Source of the DNA: Sthenelais limicola
Lineage: Eukaryota > Annelida > Polychaeta > Phyllodocida > Sigalionidae
Direction of reading: 5' to 3'
DNA: 64,000 nucleotides
Assembly (NCBI GenBank): GCA_942159475.1
Contig: OW804096.1
Span: forward strand, 37,199,744 to 37,263,743
This document shows, piece after piece, positions 1 through 10,880 of the stretch. Position 1 is the first letter of the stretch, and each line of letters begins with the position of its first letter. The notes beneath the pieces were generated by a model. The model was not told the DNA's origin. It ran no database searches and saw only the letters and a program-made list of their open reading frames with translations. Both the position numbers and the translations under genes were made by a program.

Positions 1-720
1 AGAATGAATAAATAATACGTAGACCGCGGGTAAGTCCTAACAAGCTTTCAGCTGTTTTACTGTAAACTGTCTGAGCTTGTGTCTCTCTGCGCCAGACAGT
101 CAGTCACTTCCAGTCGCTTGTCATGGAAACACCATGTGGTCGTCTCCACGCACACTGCTCCCAAATGTCGTCTGCCGCAGTGTCTCTCCGGGTACCCTGT
201 TGTTGTTGTTCCCGCGCTTCCCCCTTCTCATCTGGTCCCCGAGTCCCTCTTACTCCAAGTCCTACTCGTACTACAACACACGCTCCGCCTACTACTCGAG
301 CGCCACCATCTGGACTCATTCAGAAGCGCGGCATTCTCTTGTCTCGCTCTCTCTCTCTCTCGCTCGCTCTCGCCCTTTCCACGGACTCACGGCGTTGTGA
401 CGTCACGCCGGCCATCTCGCGGGCTTTTGTGGAGGAATAGTAGTTTGATTCGACGCCACTGGCGCCGCCACCGGCTGAGGTTGTGTTCTCATGCGCTGAC
501 AGCTGACGTACGTGGGATCTCGTGTGAGGCGAGAAGTAGCGAGACTGAAAGGAGAACGGACAGAGAGGAAGGGGGAAAGGAAGGGGTAAAGGAAGGAGAA
601 GAGGGGAGGAGATAGCGATAGAGAGAGAAAGAGAGCACACAGTGTCAGGGAAGGAGGGGAAGGGGGCGAGGATGGGGGAGGGGGGGGGGGGGGGTGAAAG
701 GTAGACGAACCGATAGAGTG
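1..720. other. CpG-richer segment with promoter-like motifs
   Basis: The first 560 bases have clearly more CG dinucleotides than the rest of the window. A perfect CRE-type octamer TGACGTCA lies at 398-405, and a TCTCGCGGG motif like those of housekeeping promoters lies at 415-423. Pyrimidine-rich DNA (338-372) precedes them and purine-rich DNA (535-720, ending in a G run at 679-694) follows. Three overlapping ORFs cross the segment but their composition is low-complexity and none looks like a protein. This could be the promoter or first exon of a gene, or only a GC-rich patch; no TATA box, splice pattern or start codon settles it. Confidence 0.3.
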
Positions 721-862
721 GCAGTAAGAGAGAGAGAGAGCTGCTTCAAAATAAAACAGAACATGAACAAATAGTTTTTGAATGAATAGTTGTCTTCCTT
801 TATCCCTTTTTCCTGAAAATGCATTTATCGCTTATGTAATTGTAAGATCGGAAATAAAGTTA

Positions 863-865
<3 letters not shown>

Positions 866-893
<28 letters not shown>

Positions 894-899
894 CATACA
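866..899. repeat. (CATA)n microsatellite
   Basis: About eight uninterrupted CATA units are seen. Confidence 0.9.
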
Positions 900-1328
900 A
901 CATTATTGCTTTATAATATTGACACACCGCGATAATGCTTTGTCATAGCCATTCGTGTACATGTGATTGAAGTGCATTCTAGAGGAAGGGAGAGGGGAAG
1001 GAATAGAAGGGAGAAAAAAATGATTGAATAACAGAGGCAGGGGGAACAGAAGTAGAGAGAAAGGAAGAGAGAGACATGGGCGTACAGAGGGAAAGAAAGT
1101 CGGACAGAGAGCTGAGGTCGAATAGGGGACTTGCATGTGCCACTGCGCATGTCTGGTACAGTGCATCATGTGATGGATTTTGAAGAAATCTGACATACAA
1201 ATATTTGGGATCATTTTTATAAAAAATTGCAAGAATTTTTTCACAAATATCACAGCCTTTATAAATGTTCTATGAAATCCAAATGCATGATGGGAATGAT
1301 GAAGGCTTGCGTTATGGACACATGTATA

Positions 1329-2692
1329 GACCGTTTTCGGTGTTGACTAACACATCCTAATTTGTACCGATGTGCGCGCACCAGGGCGGCAGAAGGACCT
1401 GTTGGGTATATAGGTCAACAGCATGGAGGAATGGCCGAGTATACACGGCCGTCATTACCGTGCACTTTGCTAAGGGAAATATGGAAAAAGACAGGTCTAG
1501 ATAAAAACTTGAATCGGGGGAAATATAGACAGGTCCCTTTTCTAAAACATAAATACTTTAGGGCATTTGACTTAAAGAAATGGCTTAGTTTAAAGCCTCC
1601 ACAATTATTCATCTCTAGTTGTGCAACAATCCAGTATGGACGCCATCCAAAACAAAGGGGGATACTTAAGTTTAGATGACTATAACTGTGATTATAAAGC
1701 CAGTTACATAAGATTTACTTCAATATACCAATGGAGATAAGTTAGAGTATTACTTTTGGATATTAGATGTTTAACCAGTCAGATACAAAGTGAGATTATT
1801 CAACTCAAGATATGCTGGCAAATGTGTTGTACAACTATTTCAATACATGTGTGTACATGCCTGCACTGGCCAGTGTTTGTGTCAGAGTGCGTGGACCCGG
1901 TGGCAGGCACCCGGTGAGGGGCACTGAGAACCAAAGTGGGTTCCCATGCTCATTCCCAATTTCAAGGAGAAAGGGTTTTCTAAAAAGGGGTCCCTTTAGT
2001 ATGGCAAAATCTCTTTTTTTATAGAAAAAGGTCAGGCCAACTAATCTGAGGGAAAAGTCCTTGAAAAGGAGCCGTTTTTCTTAGTTGGGGAGTAAGCATG
2101 GGAACCCACTTTGGTTGCCAGTGCCCCTTAGGGTAGGTAGTGCCTGCCCCGTGACCAACGCACCCCTCCGCCCTGGCCACATACACACAGTTGCATCTAT
2201 GCACCTTTACCTAACTCATACAAGTTACAACCCATAAAGGCAGATATATCTATAGTTACAGGCCATATAAAGTCTCACTGGATTATTAATGAATAGTATG
2301 GTATTGAGTTTTTTGTTCAGACCCATATAATTCCATGTTCAACCAATTCATAACATTCCCAAACTAACAAGCTACAGCCTACACACATGTAAACCAATGG
2401 GCCTATAGGTCGCTGGGGTCTGTGCTGATTTCCACCTTATTCTGTCCTTAGAATGGCCTTCATTGAATTGAACTGATTCATCCTTCATATTCTCAATACC
2501 TCTATCATGCTATATAGCCCCAGAAATATGTTCAGTAGATTATACAAGATCCAAAATACATAGAGATGTGCAGGGAAGTCTACGGCTACGGCATAGACAC
2601 ATGCAACCAGCGTTGTTTGTATTTCCCTCTTGCTGCCATCGTGCGCGCGCATGGCCTCATTAAATATGTGTGACGTCAGCAAGGTATCGGTC
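1329..2692. mobile_element. 1.36-kb foldback element inserted in family B
   Basis: The element begins GACCGTTTTCGG and ends GTATCGGTC, with TATA on both sides (1325-1328 and 2693-2696). In uninterrupted family B copies this site is a single TATA within CATGTATAACACATGG. Inverted similarity continues inwards, for example the GTGCGCGCACC region near 1373 against the GTGCGCGCGC region near 2641. If the duplication is only TA, the termini become TAGACCG/CGGTCTA. ORFs inside (1362-1679 and shorter) resemble no protein I know. Confidence 0.65.
1888..2167. repeat. Large internal hairpin of the foldback element
   Basis: The left arm (about 1888-1975) and right arm (about 2080-2167) are inverted copies. 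Shared blocks include CAAAGTGGGTTCCCATGC against GCATGGGAACCCACTTTG and GGGGCACT against AGTGCCCC. The arms are about 85 bp with few mismatches around a loop of about 100 bp, so a transcript would form a long stem. Confidence 0.85.
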
Positions 2693-3061
2693 TATAACAC
2701 ATGGATATTGACATTCAATCTTTGATAAATATTCCATGCTGAACATGGCATGATTTCTATAGATTTTATACTGTACCATCAATCCCATAATGCCATGCGA
2801 ATTTGGATTCAAAATGGCGGCTTTGCAACTCCCCTATTGACTGAGTGTGGCGCGGTTTACAGGCTCGTAACCAATAGAAACAGTCGTTGGCGATCTATCT
2901 GCATTAAGGGCAGATCGAGCTGTCCTTGTGAATCTGTGCTGGTGACTAGCCTCTATTGGGGGTGGGGAGACAACAAGCAGAGTGGGCACAAGGCTATTGT
3001 GTAGACCCAATAATTCACCAGTAATTATCAAGTAATTCCATCCGAAAATTAAAGCGAATAT

Positions 3062-3296
3062 GGGTAAAATCGCCAGAAAATGCACAATTCGTCTTCACCA
3101 ATCCCCTCAAATAACTTAAATTTAAGACAGAAATGACTTTCAAAATGCATTTTAACATAACCAAATAGATTGTTTGAGTAAAGGCAATATCAAATATACT
3201 CAGATATACCAAGCATTGGCTATTTTTCAGTTTAATTGAGCAGAATTTACTATATGTGTACAGCTGCGAATTGTACATTTTCTGAAGATCTGACTC
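3062..3296 (-). mobile_element. Family A element, subfamily a
   Basis: This is a full-length 235-bp copy with a degraded left terminus (GGGTAAAATCGCC). ATAT lies on each side (3058-3061, 3297-3300). Strand is given as minus because the AGAGCTGCC-type end is on the right. Confidence 0.85.
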
Positions 3297-3398
3297 ATAT
3301 ATTTGTTATTTAAGTTAGATTTCATACAGTATTACTATTAATATTGTAGAATTGTAGAAATAATATTAGGAACTGAAATAGATTTGGTTAGAAATGTA

Positions 3399-3752
3399 AT
3401 GTGTTTCAGGAAAGTGAGTCACAAGTCGCAAAAGTGATATTTTTCAAAGTGTTTTTATCACAAGATCTCTTTATTGAAATGTTCTGATATTTAGGGGGTT
3501 TAACCGCTATAGTCAGATAAATACGTGTAACAAAATTTCAAGAAATTGTATTAAATATATCCTCGCATCTTGAAGGCCATCGTATGGAGTATATGCAAAC
3601 TTCCTTTTTAAAAATAAAATTACCAAGTTTAAAATAGTGTGTCCTAGTGTTTACTATCATTAGAATCGGCTTGATCTCCTCTTTTCAAATATGGTGATAT
3701 CTCAAAATCCATATTTTGCGACTTATGAGTCATTTTCCTAAAACGGATCACA
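3399..3752 (+). mobile_element. Family H inverted-repeat element
   Basis: The left end contains GTGAGTCACAAGTCGCAAAA and the right end contains the inverted form TTTTGCGACTTATGAGTCA, giving termini of about 35 bp with mismatches. The interior has the family block CTATCATTAGAATCGGC. It is AT-rich, about 354 bp and non-coding. At least six other copies or fragments of this family occur in the window. Confidence 0.75.
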
Positions 3753-3910
3753 AATAGTTAACTCTTTTTCCATTTTACAATAGTGTGACAGACTGTCCTA
3801 CATCAAGTCTATCAGAACACGACTGTCCATAATTTTCTGTACATCCACTCCCAGGCCTTTTTATCAAAATGGATTTTCTATTCCTCTTCCAAACAACAGG
3901 TAGGTTATAT

Positions 3911-4145
3911 GGGTCAGATTTTCAGAAAATGTACAATTGGCAGCTGTACATATTTAGTAAATTCTGCTAAATTAGGCTGCAATTTGGTCAATACTGGGTA
4001 AATTCGGGTATATTTGGCATTGCATTGATTATAGCAATCTGTTTGATTAGGTTGAACTGTATTTTGAACTTTATTTTCGTCTGAAATGTGGGTTATTTGA
4101 GAGGATTGGCGAAGGCGAATTGTACATTTTCAGAAAATCTGACCC
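3911..4145 (+). mobile_element. Family A element, subfamily b
   Basis: This copy is complete, with inverted termini GGGTCAGATTTTCAGAAAAT and its complement. Left flank is ATAT and right flank GTAT. The interior carries the subfamily b signature GCATTGCATTGATTATAGCA. Confidence 0.9.
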
Positions 4146-4197
4146 GTATATTTTTAGCCGCCCACCAACCATTGAGCCCTGTACCAGGAATACATCT

Positions 4198-4422
4198 GGG
4201 CGAATCCACAAGAGAAATGTAAATTCACCTTCATCAATCATTCATAATAAACTTTGAGACTGAATGTGGAACAAACTACAGTTCAAGAAAAGCTGAAAGA
4301 TTTTTAGAATCACCACAATTCAAAATATATTCACATATCCCTCCAATTGATTGATCCCTTTTCGCAGAAATTTCACAGAATTTGTAGAGCTGCCAGTGTT
4401 ACATTTCTAGATGATCTAACCC
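4198..4422 (-). mobile_element. Family A element, diverged
   Basis: This is an old copy. Only the TTCACCTTCATCAATC block, the GTAGAGCTGCCA block and the CTAACCC terminus are still plain, and the left terminus has decayed to GGGCGAATCC. Confidence 0.55.
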
Positions 4423-4593
4423 ATGCTCGCCTCCCTTCACCTGTATGCTTCCTATCGTCATGTTGCCAATTATAACTCAGTCTCTTTTGTGTATTGACAG
4501 AATATCACCTTCACACCGTCTTCCCACTCTGGCTTCGGGTTTATTGAGGCCTAATAGTCAGGTGTTTTAAGTTGTGTGGGAGTTTTCGTTTAA

Positions 4594-5265
4594 AGCAGCA
4601 TTCTCAGCTATTGCGACGGAACAGATATTACCAAACTCACTCATATTATGTCTTATGGGACTGGATTCATCAATATTCTGCTGCTGTTATATATTTATAC
4701 AAGAGTACCTCATGTTATGACTTATAGGACTCAATTCATCAATATTCTCCTGCTGCTATATGTTTATACAAGAGTTACTCATATTATGACTTATAGGACT
4801 GGCTTTATCAATATTGCGCTGGTGTTATATGTTTATACAAGAGTTACTCATATTATGACTTATAGGACTGGATTCATCAGCATTCTGCTGCTGTTATATA
4901 TTTACACAAGTGTTACTCAAATTATGACTTATAGGACTGAATTTATCAATATTCTGCTGCTGTTATATGTTTATACAAGAGTTACTCCTATAATGACTTA
5001 TACAACTGGTTTTATCAATATTCTGCTGCTGTTATATGTTTATACAAGAGTTACTCCTATAATGACTTATACAACTGGTTTTATCAATACATGCCCCTGT
5101 TATATGTTTATACAACCCGGGTTATATAAGAGTTACTCATAAAGCAGTATGACTTACTTATACAACTGGATTTATCAATATTCTGCTGCTCTTATATGTT
5201 TTACAAGAATTTGACGTAGAGACAGTCAAGCGAAAACAGCCGCCTGTAAAGATAATCAATGCAGT
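4594..5265 (+). repeat. 69-bp minisatellite inside a dispersed repeat
   Basis: At least seven near-identical 69-bp units start at 4648, 4717, 4786, 4855, 4924, 4993 and 5062, followed by a broken unit near 5149. Because 69 is a multiple of three, the plus strand stays open for 164 codons (4648-5142) encoding a 23-residue hydrophobic repeat. I do not call it a gene. The left flank (CATTCTCAGCTATTGCGACG) and right flank (TTTTACAAGAATTTGACGT) recur at 33869-34160, and a single unit-like stretch occurs at 24143-24215. The array therefore grew from the inside of a dispersed element. Confidence 0.8.
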
Positions 5266-5374
5266 CATCATAGTAATCAATGAAAGAAAGGATTCGGACA
5301 GGTCCTCCAAATACAAATAAGGACGCATGTGCATGTTTTCATGTCGGAAAAAGCATGAAGCAAAAAAAAATATT

Positions 5375-5458
5375 CCTGCGAAGACATCTTGTGAAAAGAA
5401 CACTTTGGAAAATATTAATTTTGCGTCTTATGACTCGTTTCCCTGAAACACATCACAT
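5375..5458. mobile_element. Family H fragment
   Basis: Only the end that reads TTTTGCGTCTTATGACTCG, then CCCTGAAACACATCACA, is present. Confidence 0.5.
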
Positions 5459-5459
5459 T

Positions 5460-5525
5460 TGTGTCTTAGATTTGGAGTTTTGAGAGGATTGGTGCATTGC
5501 ATATGTATATTTTCTGTCGATCTCC
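5460..5525 (+). mobile_element. Family A 3' fragment
   Basis: The stretch TTTTGAGAGGATTGGTG followed by TATATTTTCTGTCGATCT is the right end of a family A copy. It directly abuts the family H fragment. Confidence 0.5.
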
Positions 5526-6076
5526 AAGTATACAATCATACACGTGGTAAACATGTGGAAATGAAGGGTATAAGAACTATGGCTGTCACATTACCTGTCA
5601 CGCCTCCCCATTCAGAACGAACCAATCAGATAATGCCTTATGACACAAGGCACCCGGCGCGTCCACAAAAACTGCAACGTCATCGATTTCAGCACTTCTA
5701 GAGAAATGACCTTCTGTCGCTACTCTAACCTGACCCTCAGACCTCAAGGTCGCTCCAGGGTTAGGCCGGGGAGAGGGGTCAAGGTCAGGGAGGCAGGGGT
5801 GAGAGGTGACAGCGTATCGGAGAGGGGCTGGGGACAGACAGAGAGAAAAAGCTCTTATCAACTTGATGTGTTCTCTCTGACTCATTTTCCAGATGCAAAT
5901 GCAAAAACGCAGGGCTTTTTTCCCATAGTTTTGTGACCAAAAATGTTATATTTTCTGGCAAGATTTTGGACCCCTCAGAAAAAATCAAAAGCTCTGGATA
6001 TTGTTTTGGACATCAAGTAAAATCTTCCACACAGACGTAATCACTATTTCTCTGCATTTTTGCAAAAAGTGTATTT
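5526..6076. other. No gene or repeat recognised
   Basis: This is apparently single-copy DNA. Overlapping ORFs on both strands around 5600-5940 are in GC-richer sequence, but their translations show no recognisable domain or consistent codon pattern. Confidence 0.4.
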
Positions 6077-6627
6077 GGGTCGGATTTTCAGAAAATGTAC
6101 AATTTGCTTTCACCAATCCTCTCAAATAACCCACATTTAAGACAAAAATTAGCTTCAAAATGCAGTTTAACATAACAGAACTAATACTTTAAATCAATGT
6201 GATACCAAATATACTCAGATATACTCTGTATTTATCATATTTCAGCCTAATTTAGCAGAATTTCCTAAATGTGTAGAACTGCCAATTGTACATTTCATTG
6301 AGTAACTAAAAAACTATCCATTGACTTCAACACTCTCAACTTTGTATTCATATGTTAATTACAACTCTGAGGTAATTTGTATACAAGATTTAGTGCGCCT
6401 TTTACCTAAATTGAAAACATTGTAACAGATATTTGTTAATGAAAAAAACAGTGGACCGCTTTCGTCAATGACGACTGAGGAACTATACACTGTTAATATG
6501 ATTATGTAAAAGAACAGGAAGCTTGTAAACCTCCCTAAGCTGGAGCTATGTTACCTGAAAGCGACACGTCGAAAATAAATGTATGTTAATCTTAATCTTA
6601 ATCTTACATTTTCTGAAAATCTGACCC
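6077..6627 (-). mobile_element. Family A element, subfamily a, split by a LINE tail
   Basis: The left part is 6077-6295 and the right terminus 6605-6627. ATTT lies on both sides (6073-6076, 6628-6631), so the halves belong to one insertion. The interruption is the LINE tail described next. Confidence 0.85.
6296..6604 (+). mobile_element. 5'-truncated LINE tail
   Basis: This 309-bp insert lies within the family A copy and is flanked by TACATTT on both sides (6289-6295, 6605-6611). It ends in AAATAAATG and three TTAATC-type hexamers, the kind of short 3' terminal repeat found on CR1-group retrotransposons. No coding sequence remains. Truncation with a target duplication is typical of target-primed reverse transcription. 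The tail differs from the TATTC tail of the larger LINE at 35.7-40.4 kb. Confidence 0.65.
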
Positions 6628-6633
6628 ATTTAT

Positions 6634-6778
6634 GGGTGAAGTCCCCAGAAAATGTACATTTCATCTTCACTAAACTTCCTCAATAGTCCACACTAATTTA
6701 TAATACAGGGACGTTAGAAATGCAGTTCGGTATAACTGATTCAATTTTCTTTAGTCAACGCAATACCAAGTAGATATT
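6634..6778 (-). mobile_element. Family A partial copy
   Basis: The left terminus GGGTGAAGTCCCCAGAAAAT and the first half of the element are present. The second half is missing and the next copy begins 5 bp later. Confidence 0.6.
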
Positions 6779-6782
6779 CTAT

Positions 6783-7177
6783 GGGTGAAATCGTCAGAAA
6801 ATGTACACGTCTCCTGCAGTCGAACGTAACCAAACACATTGTTTGAATCACCCCAATAATAAATATACTGCAAACGTATTTATTTTCGCGCAGATACATT
6901 TTCGCGCACTAAGTACTTTGACACCTTATCGCGCGGATTTAAATTCGCGCAGCAAGGAAGCCTCACACTTTGTTTATGTAATAATTATAGGTTCGCGCAG
7001 GATTTAAATTCGCGCACATAAGGGTGTGCGCGAAAATCGCGAAAATAAATACTGCGCGAACATTAATACGTTTACAGTACTCAGATAGTCACGATATCTA
7101 TAATTTTTAAGCCTAATTTAGCAGAATTTACTAAAAGGTTAGAGCTGCCAATTGTACATCTGTTGACGATCTGACCC
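6783..7177 (-). mobile_element. Family A element split by a family G insert
   Basis: The left part is 6783-6865 and the right part 7080-7177. Joining them restores the family motif AAATATACTCAGATA, which shows that family G entered at a TA. Flanks are CTAT and GTAT. Confidence 0.75.
6868..7077. mobile_element. Family G inverted-repeat element (TA-flanked)
   Basis: The termini CTGCAAACGTATT and AATACGTTTACAG are inverted copies, and TA flanks both (6866-6867, 7078-7079). The interior is crowded with TTCGCGC and GCGCGAA motifs. A second copy at 55320-55514 agrees over its whole length. The TA flank fits a Tc1/mariner-type target, though 210 bp without coding sequence does not prove the superfamily. 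Confidence 0.85.
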
Positions 7178-7218
7178 GTATCCAGAATTGATCGCTTCTC
7201 AGCAGAATGCGTAGGCCC

Positions 7219-7317
7219 TACACTCTATACGCGTCCTGTAGGCAGTAAACATCACAGCCCGCTATGGCTAACCTTATGGAAGACCGCTGCCTACAAGACG
7301 CGTATACACAGAGTGTA
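7219..7317. mobile_element. Family F short palindromic element
   Basis: This is a copy of about 95 bp flanked by TA. It begins CACTCTATACGCGTCCTGTA and closes with the inverted CTACAAGACGCGTATACACA plus GAGTG. Nearly the whole element can fold on itself. A second copy lies at 16302-16396. Confidence 0.85.
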
Positions 7318-7696
7318 AAGTACTTCATTGCTACAGTGTACAGTGCATTATTGGCTATATAGGGAAAGTATAATGAGCCAAATACACAGGGTGGACAAAT
7401 CTTATATATGGGTCAGATTTTCAGAAAATGTACAATTGGCAGCTGTACACATTTAGTTTATTCTGCATAATTAGGCTGCAATTTGGCCAATAAATAAATT
7501 CGATTCAATACCTTTTTCCGCCAGTGCGTTTTCCCTGCACCTTTTCGCACCACATGCCTTTTCCCACTAAAGTGGAGTCAGAAGGAATGTACCTATTTCC
7601 GCCACATTAAGCCTGGTTTGTGCCTTTTCGCTCCACCCCACTCTACTGAGCTTTGGGCTGTCACCTCAACCCCTGTCAATGTAACGCATTGTTTCG

Positions 7697-8160
7697 CGGA
7701 AAGAATTGCTCTACATGTTTCGGCGTTTTTCTCGAAAACTATTCAAGATTTTTTCAAAAGAAAAACTGTTTTACATAGCTACATATGTCTATTCGACACT
7801 TTGAAGGTAGCATTATTATAGCACTATTTCTTCTACCTTTTTTCTTGATTGTCGCACGGCACTATATAATATATTTCTACGGCGCTAAACACCTTCCGCC
7901 GAAATAATTGATCTGAATGTTCCCGCTTGTATTGCAAAAACTATCCATGATTTTGTTTTACAAAAAACTGTTTTACATAGCTACATATATCTACTCAAAT
8001 CTGTAAAGGTAACAATATCATAGACCTATTTCTTCTACCTTTTTTCTTGATTGTCGCAGGGACAATATATTATAACATATTTCTACGGCGCTAAACACCT
8101 TCCGCCGAAATAGTTGAATTATATGTTTTGGCGTGTATCTCAAAACTATCCAAGCATACC
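7697..8160. repeat. ~202-bp tandem units, left block
   Basis: Units start with GAAAGAATTGCTCTACATGT near 7697, GCCGAAATAATTGATCTGAA near 7899 and GCCGAAATAGTTGAATTATA near 8102, spaced 202-203 bp. Each contains a TTCTTGATTGTCGCA block (near 7841 and 8042). Confidence 0.8.
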
Positions 8161-8164
8161 TTCC

Positions 8165-8407
8165 AAGATTCATTAAATATGTATAATACATATATTATGT
8201 ATTCAATTATATGTGCATACAATATACATATAGCGCATGTGTGTATAGGTATATATTTTCACCCGCCTAGGTAAGATTACTTGATAGAATAATTAATGCG
8301 AGAGAATCGTTTTGGCATACTTGACTGAATTTATACAATAACATTTTGATCATATGCATGAATATTAATTTGTATATTACATGCTTTTGTGAGTGTGGGG
8401 AGGGGGG
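8165..8407. other. AT-rich interruption of the tandem block
   Basis: ATATGTAT-type low-complexity DNA and unique sequence separate the left tandem block from the next unit at about 8408. It may be a secondary insertion, but no clean termini are visible. Confidence 0.4.
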
Positions 8408-8720
8408 GAGGAATAATTGCTCTACATGTTTTGGCGTTCATCTCAGAAACTAATCCAGATTATTTCAAAAGAAAAGCTGTGTGACATATGTCCCTTCAAA
8501 TCTGTAAAAATAACATAATTATAGGCCTATTTCTTCTACCTATTTTCGTGATCGTTGCACAGACACAATATAGCATATTTCTACAGCGTTAAAACACCTT
8601 ACAGGAAATAATTGGTCTAAATGTTCCAGCCTGTATTGCAACAACTATCCACGATTTTTCGTATCAACATAATTTTTGCAGCATATTATGTCCTAAAACA
8701 CATTTTATATTTCATATCTA
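8408..8720. repeat. ~200-bp tandem units, continued
   Basis: Units start at about 8408 (ATAATTGCTCTACATGTTTT) and 8607 (AATAATTGGTCTAAATGTTC), about 200 bp apart. They continue the array seen from 7697. Confidence 0.7.
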
Positions 8721-8754
8721 AGCACATAATACCAGTTTTCGCAGAGCAGGTCAC

Positions 8755-8960
8755 ATATATGCATGTATGTATGTATGTTTACATACTATGTATACATGTG
8801 TATACATGTGCATGTACATACTCTATCATTATACATGTATATGCATGTAATGTATACATGTATATATACATGCATTCATATGTATGATATACATACATAT
8901 ATAACGCATATGTAATGTATATGCATACACATATGTACGATATACATACAAATGTATGTA
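8755..8960. repeat. ATGTATAC-type low-complexity repeat
   Basis: Alternating purine-pyrimidine ATGTAT/ATACAT motifs run for about 200 bp. An 88-codon ORF through it has a meaningless composition. Confidence 0.85.
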
Positions 8961-10240
8961 CATTGTGATCGTATAGGTTTAATAGGTTTACTTCTGTGAG
9001 AATAAATATATTATGAATATTGATAGCAGGAGATGGGAGGAAATGAACTAAAGCGACTGGATTATATTAAAGTTAAAGGACCAAGGGTTGAAATATTCTA
9101 TGTTCCAAACGCAGCTCCGAGATAAGACATCAAGAGTGAAATACTTATTTCATATGTTCCCTTTATTCCTCCTTGTGTGCTGGGTTGAAGACCTTGCTCC
9201 TCAACCCGATTAATGAACAGGTACAAATGGTATATCAATAATATTCAACTCAAGGAAACATTATGTTTGCAATACAAATCAGGAATAACAGAATAAATAT
9301 AATAATGACACAAGTACAAACTTGAACATAAATAGTGGAATATGTAATAAACATCATGGTTAAAGTCCGGATGGAATAATAAAATTAATGATAAATTAAT
9401 CACATTAAATAAGCTGCTAATATTGTCTTTGGTTGCAATGAATATCCTGGTGGAATCTGCCCGGAGGTAGCCGGAGCTGGAGGTGTCCGGATCCGGAGCT
9501 ACCCGGAGCTCAATGGGAATGTTCATATGTTCATATGTTGACATACTGGAATTGTTACACTTGCATAACAAATTATGTTTGAATACATGTACTTGTAAAC
9601 GTATGTATGTATTTATATGTATGTGTGTATATATATACGTGTGTGTACATACATGTGTACATACATGTACGAACATGCATATATGTATAGAATCATTTAC
9701 AGCTGACAAAGTATCTTTAACTGATAAAATATATTTCTATATTAATTTACTAATGAATGATTTCTAGATCAAACTTTAAACCATTAAATGGGATGATATT
9801 GCTAGGGAGCGTTTCATGTACAAGCCTGATTTGATTATATGACAAATATATGAATTCATATATTTAAGCAATTTTGAACTGTGTATTTGTCTAAAACTTG
9901 GTGATTTGTGATAGTTTGCACTGCCCCGGATATTGCCCTTATTAAAGATGGGGGAATGTGCCAGCATTGATGGACATAGTGAGGGCATTCTGTTCTTTGA
10001 TAAAAATCAAGATTTATTCAGATCGGATCATTTTACAAGCTTTCTTACCATTTAAATATTGATATCCTTGACGATGCGCCTAGCACAAGGCTCTGATATA
10101 TTGCTGATGCTAACTGTATTGTACATTACTCTCTCAATCGACCTGTATGTATACATATATGTAAAACACATAGATGTATGCATAATCGTGTATGATAATT
10201 AAGTATACATATATATGCATGTTCGTGCATGTGGAGCATT
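8961..10240. other. Interior of the 3.6-kb element, no gene recognised
   Basis: This is AT-rich DNA with a second ATGTATGT tract at 9600-9685. A CCGGAG-rich cluster lies at 9458-9510 (GGAGCTGG, GTCCGGATCCGGAG, CCCGGAGC). A 154-codon minus-strand ORF (9245-9709) spans the microsatellite and shows no domain. Confidence 0.4.
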
Positions 10241-10345
10241 ATAGATTTATTCCTTCCACCTTTTTTCTTGATCGTCGCACGGACAATATGTAACTTTTTT
10301 CGGCGTTGTTCATTTTTCGCTAAAAATATATTCATCTGATATATC
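10241..10345. repeat. Tandem unit fragment
   Basis: The block TTTTTTCTTGATCGTCGCAC near 10261 matches the units at 7697-8720. Confidence 0.6.
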
Positions 10346-10358
10346 TATTTTTGAAAAA

Positions 10359-10425
10359 GAGGGGAGAGAGAGAGAGGAAAGAGTCTAGGGCTAGAGAGAG
10401 AGAGAGACAGGAGAGAGAGAGGGAA
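10359..10425. repeat. (GA)n purine tract
   Basis: An interrupted GAGAGA tract on the plus strand. Confidence 0.9.
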
Positions 10426-10469
10426 GGGTACATAATTTCATTAAATACCTCAACATGTTTATTTCACAG

Positions 10470-10880
10470 CCCTAAATTGGCCGAAATAATGTCTAAAGTT
10501 ATGTCCGAATACTTATGCTCATTACTCAAAAACTATATAAGCCTTTTACACAATTTAAATTGTAATAAATACCCCAACATATTTATTTGACTTTCTTGAT
10601 TTTATATGATTATTGCGCAATTATTTGTACCTCTAATCCCAATCGTTGGTAAAGCAGCCATAAAATATACTCTATAGGATGAGCTATTCGCTGAAATAAT
10701 GTCTAAAATTATTTCCGAATACATATGCTCATTACTCAAAAACTATTTAAGCCTTTTACACAATTTAAATTGTATCAAATACCCCGACATATCTATTCAT
10801 CTGTCCTAATACCATATGATTATTAAAACATTAATTGTACCTCTATTTGCAATCGTTGGTAAAGTAGCTAAAAATACTCT
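10470..10880. repeat. 209-bp tandem pair
   Basis: Two units start at about 10482 and 10691 and share AAATAATGTCTAAARTTAT, TATGCTCATTACTCAAAAAC and CAATCGTTGGTAAAG. The GAAATAAT start suggests they are diverged relatives of the ~202-bp units to the left. Confidence 0.8.

Larger units (their letters stand above)
1121..2838 (+). mobile_element. Family B inverted-repeat element, split by a 1.36-kb insert
   Basis: The left part (1121-1328) and right part (2693-2838) together make one family B copy. It opens with AATAGGGGACTTGCATG and closes with the inverted form CTCCCCTATT. The interior carries family landmarks GCATGATGGGAA and AAAATGGCGGC. The two parts are separated by a foldback element inserted at TATA. 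No coding capacity is seen, so this is a non-autonomous DNA element. Confidence 0.8.

Noticed and set aside
1362..1679. 105-codon ORF inside the foldback element as a transposase
   Set aside because: Too short, with no DDE/D-type or DNA-binding motif.
4648..5142. 164-codon hydrophobic repeat protein
   Set aside because: It is the translation of a 69-bp minisatellite whose period is a multiple of three; its flanks recur without the array.
9245..9709. 154-codon minus-strand ORF as a transposase of the 3.6-kb element
   Set aside because: It crosses a microsatellite and shows no catalytic motif or domain.
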